Source: Doris montereyensis
Taxonomy: Eukaryota; Mollusca; Gastropoda; Nudibranchia; Dorididae
Assembly: GCA_037039925.1 (NCBI GenBank)
Contig: JAXRKP010000134.1
Span: 384,299 to 448,298, forward strand
Direction: 5' to 3'
DNA: 64,000 bases
Under the pieces are notes generated by a model. That model ran no database searches, was not told where the DNA came from, and worked only from the letters and a program-made list of their open reading frames with translations. Shown piece by piece: positions 58,974-64,000 of the stretch (positions are counted from its first letter, which is position 1; each line of letters begins with the position of its first letter). The translations under genes and the position numbers were made by a program.

Positions 58974-60032
58974 TAAAAGTCAGAAAACTTGATCAAATTT
59001 CGTGAAAAAAGACGCTGTCTATGACCCGGAAGTAGTTATAGGTCAATTTATAATAAAATATGGATAAGGGGATTGGAAAAGAAAGTAGATTTATCGAGCC
59101 GATTTTTTCCGGCTCGACGTCCAGCCGTGACGATTTTCGCGAGCCGGAAAAATCGGCTCGAAGTACGGAATGAGTTAATGTTATTCGTTTAAGATCATTT
59201 TCTTCCCTAGGTACAATCGGGGTAATGATTGGCCCCATATTGAGGGCAGGTTTGATGTTGGTTGTCAAGTGGAAGATTCCAGCCATTAGGACGGGGCTCT
59301 TATTAGTTTAGTGACCATTGTCCATTTCGAGGTATTGTCAAATACAGAATATCTAATGTATATATTAGCAAGCCTTATTGATAAAAGCTTATATTTTACA
59401 TTATATATCAAAAACAAAACGACAGACATACTGCAGCAGGAGACTGTGATTCATCATGATAAACAGCGTGTGCAGAAGTCGCGGATGAAGTGGTACCTGC
59501 ACTTGTACTTGTAGGGGGTGGGCCTTGAAGAACCCAACAATGATGTAGTGTCGTCAGCCATTAAGATGTTTTAGGTGTTTGACTCTGAATGAAAGACAAC
59601 CTTTGAATAAAAACATCATCAGAGTAACCATTTCAACACTATCATTTATTTATGAAGGCCCCATGTTTTCACATAAAATCACAAGTATAAAAAGATGTTG
59701 ATTATTAAATTTTGAAACCTGGAAATATTTCAGTCATTATCATGTGTAAATATTACATAAGAATAGATTCTGAAATCAGGTATAAATTTTCATGCAAAAT
59801 GAGATGAATCCTCTGTGCTAGTTTCTTTTGTGGAGAAATAATTTGCAAAATATTGAGGATAGAAGAAATAAAATTGAATGCCAGTATCACCTACAAACTT
59901 GTAAAGTTGCGTTACAGTAGTAGACAATTCAATTCCAAGATGGCAAACTTCTAATTCTTCTTGTTTCCTCGTCTTTGAGAGTATCATATTCATTCATCTA
60001 GCCCGCCATTTTGGCGAGGTTATACCGGGTAA

Positions 60033-60233
60033 TTAAAAAGTTACCGTCACGCCTACCTGCATAACCTCAGAACAGAATACTAATCCGATCTCATAATTGT
60101 ACTTGGTACCACTTGGGTGTAATATATAATTCTGAGGTGGTCGTTCTTTGTTCCCGAAAGACTCTGTTGCCAGACCACTAAGAGTAACACTATTTGGTGT
60201 GTAGGTTTTAAATAATCCCAAGATTGTTTTCAT
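60033..60233 (-). other. Exon-like block X, unrecognised protein
   Basis: Open for 66 codons with GLATESFGNKERPPQNYILH, then PSGTKYNYEIGLVFCSEVMQ and CAG|gtaggc as a possible donor. A diverged second copy is at about 60,370-60,580. I do not recognise the family, and no joining exon was found. Confidence 0.4.
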
Positions 60234-60369
60234 GCAAGGAATTTTTCTACAAGAAGTTACGTTTAACTGTTAAAAATTTCATTGTTTCCTCATGCTTGAG
60301 TAGAATTTTCGTTCACATGTCACCATTTTGAACAGGTTCTATAATTAAAAAGTTGAAATAGTACTGTTC

Positions 60370-60580
60370 ACATCTACCTGTGTAATCTCAGTATCTGATA
60401 CTGATCCCATCTGATAATAATCATACTTGGCATTACCCGGGGTATAACATGCTTGTTATCAATAATACCCACAATTCGGCATTGGCCCATTAATGATTTC
60501 CATACCAGCCGTTTTTATACCTCTATGCTTGCCATTACCTGCTGTATTGGAAATGTTTTCAGAAATAGGAACTCATAGAC
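60370..60580 (-). other. Exon-like block Y, diverged copy of X
   Basis: One frame reads PGNAKYDYYQMGSVSDTEIT followed by CAG|gtagat, aligning with the end of block X and its donor site. Further upstream the frame is interrupted. Confidence 0.35.
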
Positions 60581-61469
60581 TACCCAAGGTTCAACACAAG
60601 ATTATGGCGTAGGTACCCAAAAAAAGTAAGGCGGTGTAAAAAATTTGTAACTTTTAAAATTTATTATTAATTTTCTCTTCATGTGTTATCACAGTGTTCA
60701 AGAGATAAAATTTATTATTGCCATCAATAAAATTCGGCTATGTGTCTTTAGTTTGTCTGAGTGGGGATGAGTGAACGGGTGGAATTTACAAGCTAAAAAT
60801 CTTTTTGGGGTGGAGAAACCATTCACACAATATATAATAAACTATTTCTATCAACAAAAAAGACGTCAAACAATGAAAACAATGAATGGAAAACAATGAG
60901 CCGGTAAACTGATCGAAAACATTGCAGTCTATAATGTTCATAACTTGTAGTACTAGTAGTTGTGTAAGCGTGCAAAGAAAAAACACGTTAAGTCGAAGGC
61001 TTGCACTGCAGCAGTAAAAAATTCATTAAAAAATCAACCATTCATGCTAGAGAGCTCATTCCGGTGGGAAATGGAAGTTGAATAATAAGCCTAGTAAATG
61101 CTCCATATACCGCAATCGCATATATGTATACGTGATCTTTCTATAGTTATGGCCTTGCAACGTTTTTATCGCACATGAGCGACAATTGTACTACGGCGTT
61201 TGCAATACAGTAGTGTGATCGCACCCATGCGACAATGGTAGTCTATGAGTAAAAAGATAGGAAAGATAGTACTTAGTAGACCTAGCAGTATTCCCAACAC
61301 CCTGTTGGGAATAAAAAAAGTAATATTCACAGCAGGGTTGGGAATACCCACAGCTAGTATTGGAATTAGTCCAAACACGGATGGGAATAAGAAAAAGTAG
61401 TATTTTCAAAACGGTGTTGGAAAATAACAACAGCCTAGTTTGAATGTTGTTATTGCTTTTTGTTTAGAA

Positions 61470-61630
61470 TCTATGTAGAATCTAGATCTAGAATCTAGAT
61501 CAGGCTTTGCTAGAGAATGAGAACTTATAAGTTGAAACTGAGAACTCAAAAATAAGAAAAGGGGAGGTCTATCTCTAACTCTGAAGTGAAGTCTTACTAT
61601 TGAGAACTGTACTAGATCTAGATCTAGTAC
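61470..61630. repeat. AGATCTAGA-rich low-complexity DNA
   Basis: Repeated overlapping TCTAGATC/AGATCTAGA words, as at 4,448-4,555, 45,230-45,300 and 62,130-62,260. Confidence 0.75.
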
Positions 61631-61967
61631 TCTTAGTCTTGGTCAGATGAGGGATCTGAGTAGCGAGAGAGATCCATATTTAAACAAAACAGACCTTGAC
61701 ACGCTTAAGAAAAAAGTCACAAAATGTCAGATTATACACCTTTGTTTGCCTATATTAGGTAAATGATACTCACTGAGTTGCGAAAGTTAAATGTAAGGAT
61801 TTTCTAAACTCAACTCCAAACCATCACTTACACTCACTATACAATGTACATGGTAGAGTCTTTCTGTACTTTCGTTTCCGCTATGATCACATGATGCCGA
61901 AGTAAACTACAAAAATAGTCGTGAAAATCAATACGAAATTATAGGAGTCAGTCACATGATATAAAAC

Positions 61968-62057
61968 ATGGCTGTCACAGCAGAACCTTCGTCCGATTCT
62001 CAATCTTCAAAACCGACTTATGACAATACAATTTACTTCGAGCTTTCTCCACCTTTG
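61968..62057 (+). CDS. Candidate first coding exon, unrecognised protein
   Basis: An ATG just after a TATAAAA-like word opens 30 codons (MAVTAEPSSDSQSSKPTYDN, then TIYFELSPPL) ending at TTTG|gtaact, a plausible donor in phase 0. If unspliced, the frame stops six codons later. Codon composition looks more gene-like than the surroundings, but no second exon was found before the window ends. Confidence 0.35.
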
Positions 62058-62844
62058 GTAACTTTTGTGCAGACGTAAAATGTTATATTTTAGATAAATT
62101 TAGCTACTTATTTAAGTAAGATTTAAATTCTAGGTCTAGAATCTAGATCTAGATCTAGCTCTGGATTCTAGATCTAGAATCTAGCTCTAGATCTAGCTAG
62201 ACTAATCTAGCTCTCTAGCGATCTAAATTATAAATAATCTTCTAGATTAGATATAAATTTAGATAGATCTGTTGCTAGCGAAGAATTTGTTTTTTGGGCC
62301 AATCAGCTTGGATTATAAGAAATGTAATTAATTATAAATACGAAGTGGTTATTAGGACCCGGGTCCCAATGAACACCCACACTATTCGGACACGCTGGGC
62401 CTATTGGGACACGGACTATTTATGTAAAATGACGTCATAACCTAAACTAAACCACGCATGCCCAGAACAATATTATTAGATCTATTGTTTAAGTGCCGGT
62501 ACCACCCATGTCCTAAAATCCAATAACCTTCCCGGTAGCCTACTCCATAATATTAATAACGTAGTGTAGCACCTACTGGGATATTTACCTATTAAAAAAT
62601 AATTAAAATGGGTAATAAAAATCGCGACACGTGCTCCCGAAAATAGTTCACCGGAAGGTATGAAAAGTCTACTTCCGTTTACTTTTTTTCCGGAACGAAA
62701 TATGACCACTAGAAATAGAAGTCGACTTCGCTCAAGGCCGTCAAGATGGCCTTGATTCGCTACGATTGAAACTGAAATTACATGTCTTCAACTTCAATTC
62801 TCTAAAAATATATTTAGATTCTAGATCTGTGTGTGCCAATAAAA

Positions 62845-62935
62845 ACCCAGGTCCGAATAAAACCCACACTATTGGGACACGTGGGTCCGAATAAACACCC
62901 ACACTATTGGGACACGGGTCCGAATAATGACAGCC
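62845..62935. repeat. ~37 bp tandem repeat
   Basis: 'ggtccgaataaa.acccacac' then 'tattgggacacg' occurs twice and starts a third time. A diverged copy is at 62,355-62,415 (acccacactattcggacacg). Confidence 0.85.
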
Positions 62936-63347
62936 TTATAAATATGTGAAAGTAACTGCTTAATCGCAACTCAATTCGGATAACCGCAACACCTTGTTTT
63001 ACAATTGATTATAACATTTAGATTATATGAATCTTTTGTTGAAGGAAATATAAGTAGACTAAACGAGCTGAAAGTTTGTAAAAGAAATAGTGCTCCTATG
63101 TCGATATTTGAATATATTTATACTCCTTGTGTCTGCCTTCTTCAAAAATAGCTGATCAACGCAATTCTTGTTTCCTGATGGCGGGGAATAATAATAATAT
63201 TATTATGTTACCTCTCTACTAATTCTGTTTCTCAGTTTTATCCTCTTCTTGAGGAAAGTGTGGGGGGTTCAGGGGGCTTGCCCCCCTGCCTGCATGAAAA
63301 CAAACAAATCAAATGACAAAAAGCCCTGCTTTTGTGTTTTTGATTCG

Positions 63348-63470
63348 TCTTCCCAAGTCAGTCGTCCTATTATTACTCCCGCTTTAGCACTGCCGCCGTG
63401 TATTTCCTACCATTGCGCCTATAGTCAGCGGTGCTAGAGTGGGAGTAATAAAAGGGTGACGACTGGAGAA
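63348..63470. mobile_element. Foldback hairpin, copy 1
   Basis: The left arm cagtcgtcctattattactc then ccgctttagcactgc pairs with the reverse of the right arm, cagtcgtcacccttttatta then ctcccactctagcaccgc. Arms are about 45 bp around a ~30 bp centre. Confidence 0.8.
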
Positions 63471-63514
63471 CACACGTGGGAGTAATAGGAAAACGACTTG
63501 AAGAACCGTTTCCT

Positions 63515-63632
63515 GGCCCAGATTGTCACCCTATTATTACTCCCACTTTAGCATTGCTACAGTGTATTTTTCGCTTCATTTACTATGGTCAACGGCGCTA
63601 AAGTGAAAGCAATAATAGGGAAACGACTGGAA
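63515..63632. mobile_element. Foldback hairpin, copy 2
   Basis: Same organisation and related sequence as copy 1 (caccctattattactcccac then tttagcattgc; right arm gcgctaaagtgaaagcaata then atagggaaacgactgg), 45 bp downstream and in the same orientation. Confidence 0.8.
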
Positions 63633-64000
63633 AACAAAACACGTAAAAGTGAGAGGCCCTTCATAGTATGTCGTGCAACGCTCTGTCAATCGAGCAGCAC
63701 GAGAGAGGGATATCGGGACCATGCCCAGTATCGAGCATAAACTGGATTGGTAATCGTATTCGAGGTGAAATCTTTGCGTTGCTTAAGTGCAATTATCCCA
63801 GTAAATTCAGGGTTAACTTCTTCACTGCCCAGGGGTGTGTAACCCTTTATGCCGGGAACCGGCAGCCTAAATGAGACAATAGTTGGATTTGTTATTAAAA
63901 GGCCTCAAACTCATTTATTATGGGAATTTTGACATTAAATCTTACATGTATTTAGTGGACTAAATTTACTTGAACTTCTTACACAAAAGTTTGATCTATT

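Larger units (their letters stand above)
56184..59178 (-). mobile_element. piggyBac element with TTAA flanks and terminal inverted repeats
   Basis: TTAA at 56,184-56,187 and 59,175-59,178 bounds a 2,987 bp element. The ends ctcattccctactt and, reversed, ctcattccgtactt match at 13 of 14 positions. A second inverted pair, tcacggctggac, lies about 30-50 bp inside each end. This layout is diagnostic of the piggyBac superfamily. The transposase is on the - strand. The right end also has a local hairpin (gagccggaaaaatcggctc). Confidence 0.93.
59179..61967. other. No confirmed gene; weak exon-like blocks
   Basis: Weak candidates: - strand ATG at 59,286 (MAGIFHLTTNIKPALNMGPI) and + strand 59,428-59,514 (QQETVIHHDKQRVQKSRMKW before TAG); neither has supporting neighbours. 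A YY1-type word (aaaatggcgggc, - strand) is at about 60,002-60,014. The paired blocks at 60,033-60,580 and AGATCTAGA-rich DNA near 61,470-61,630 are listed separately. Confidence 0.5.
62058..64000. other. Short tandem repeats and foldback elements; no gene confirmed
   Basis: AGATCTAGA-rich DNA at 62,130-62,260, ~37 bp repeats at 62,345-62,415 and 62,845-62,935, and two foldback hairpins at 63,348-63,470 and 63,515-63,632. 63,640-64,000 holds nothing I can identify. Confidence 0.55.

Noticed and set aside
59428..59514. Possible last exon of a + strand gene (QQETVIHHDKQRVQ...)
   Set aside because: The acceptor lacks a pyrimidine tract and no upstream exon fits, so it was not called.
63270..63289. 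cagggggcttgcccccctg hairpin as a terminator
   Set aside because: Rho-independent terminators do not apply to animal nuclear genes, and no transcript end is indicated here.

Overview
The window is nuclear DNA from an animal. It has GT-AG spliceosomal introns, AT-rich sequence, long (GA)n, (TA)n and (ATT)n microsatellites, tRNA-derived SINEs, LINEs, many short inverted-repeat transposons and a piggyBac element. Gene structure and repeat content fit a lophotrochozoan, perhaps a gastropod mollusc; that is an inference and nothing here names the species.

Two genes can be followed from end to end. (1) S-adenosylmethionine synthetase (MAT2A type), + strand, has seven coding exons between 3,912 and 15,101, with a CCAAT/E-box/TATA promoter upstream and a poly(A) signal at 16,328. 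It is highly conserved, but exon 3 carries two extra codons, one of them an in-frame TGA. (2) Cytosolic endo-beta-N-acetylglucosaminidase (ENGASE, GH85), - strand, has twelve coding exons from 43,911 down to 32,413. All exon phases agree, but two single-base frameshifts interrupt it. A third, partial gene on the - strand (54,529 to 53,439) ends in three membrane segments; its 5' part was not found. A candidate first exon of a + strand gene sits at 61,968-62,057, and a pair of related exon-like blocks lies at 60,033-60,580.

The rest is mobile or repetitive. Introns 2-4 of the MAT gene carry MITEs, a LINE 3' fragment and a ~350 bp dispersed repeat. 16.8-18.35 kb holds a ~590 bp inverted-repeat element and a decayed LINE with an RNase H-like end. 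19.8-26.6 kb holds a MITE and two copies of one RTE-like LINE in opposite orientation, the second nearly full length. 26.7-30.7 kb holds a 211 bp palindromic MITE, a ~72 bp minisatellite split by an insertion, and an 862 bp TA-flanked element with a SINE nested in it. 41.8-51.9 kb holds SINEs, TA-flanked MITEs, microsatellites and a ~150 bp dispersed repeat; one copy of that repeat carries a 33 bp perfect palindrome flanked by an 8 bp duplication. 56.18-59.18 kb is a piggyBac element with TTAA flanks and terminal repeats. 61-64 kb holds short tandem repeats and two foldback hairpins.

The two genes have unrelated metabolic jobs (S-adenosylmethionine supply; trimming of free N-glycans in the cytosol) and show no operon-like link. 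The four clear single-base frameshifts in otherwise conserved frames (two in ENGASE, two in the piggyBac transposase) lie in or beside short homopolymer runs, so consensus sequencing error is a serious alternative to gene decay. No new defence, biosynthetic or regulatory system could be identified. The most novel-looking items are the hAT-like micro-palindrome, the MAT in-frame stop, the MITE families with a hairpin next to each terminal repeat, and the hammerhead-like repeat.
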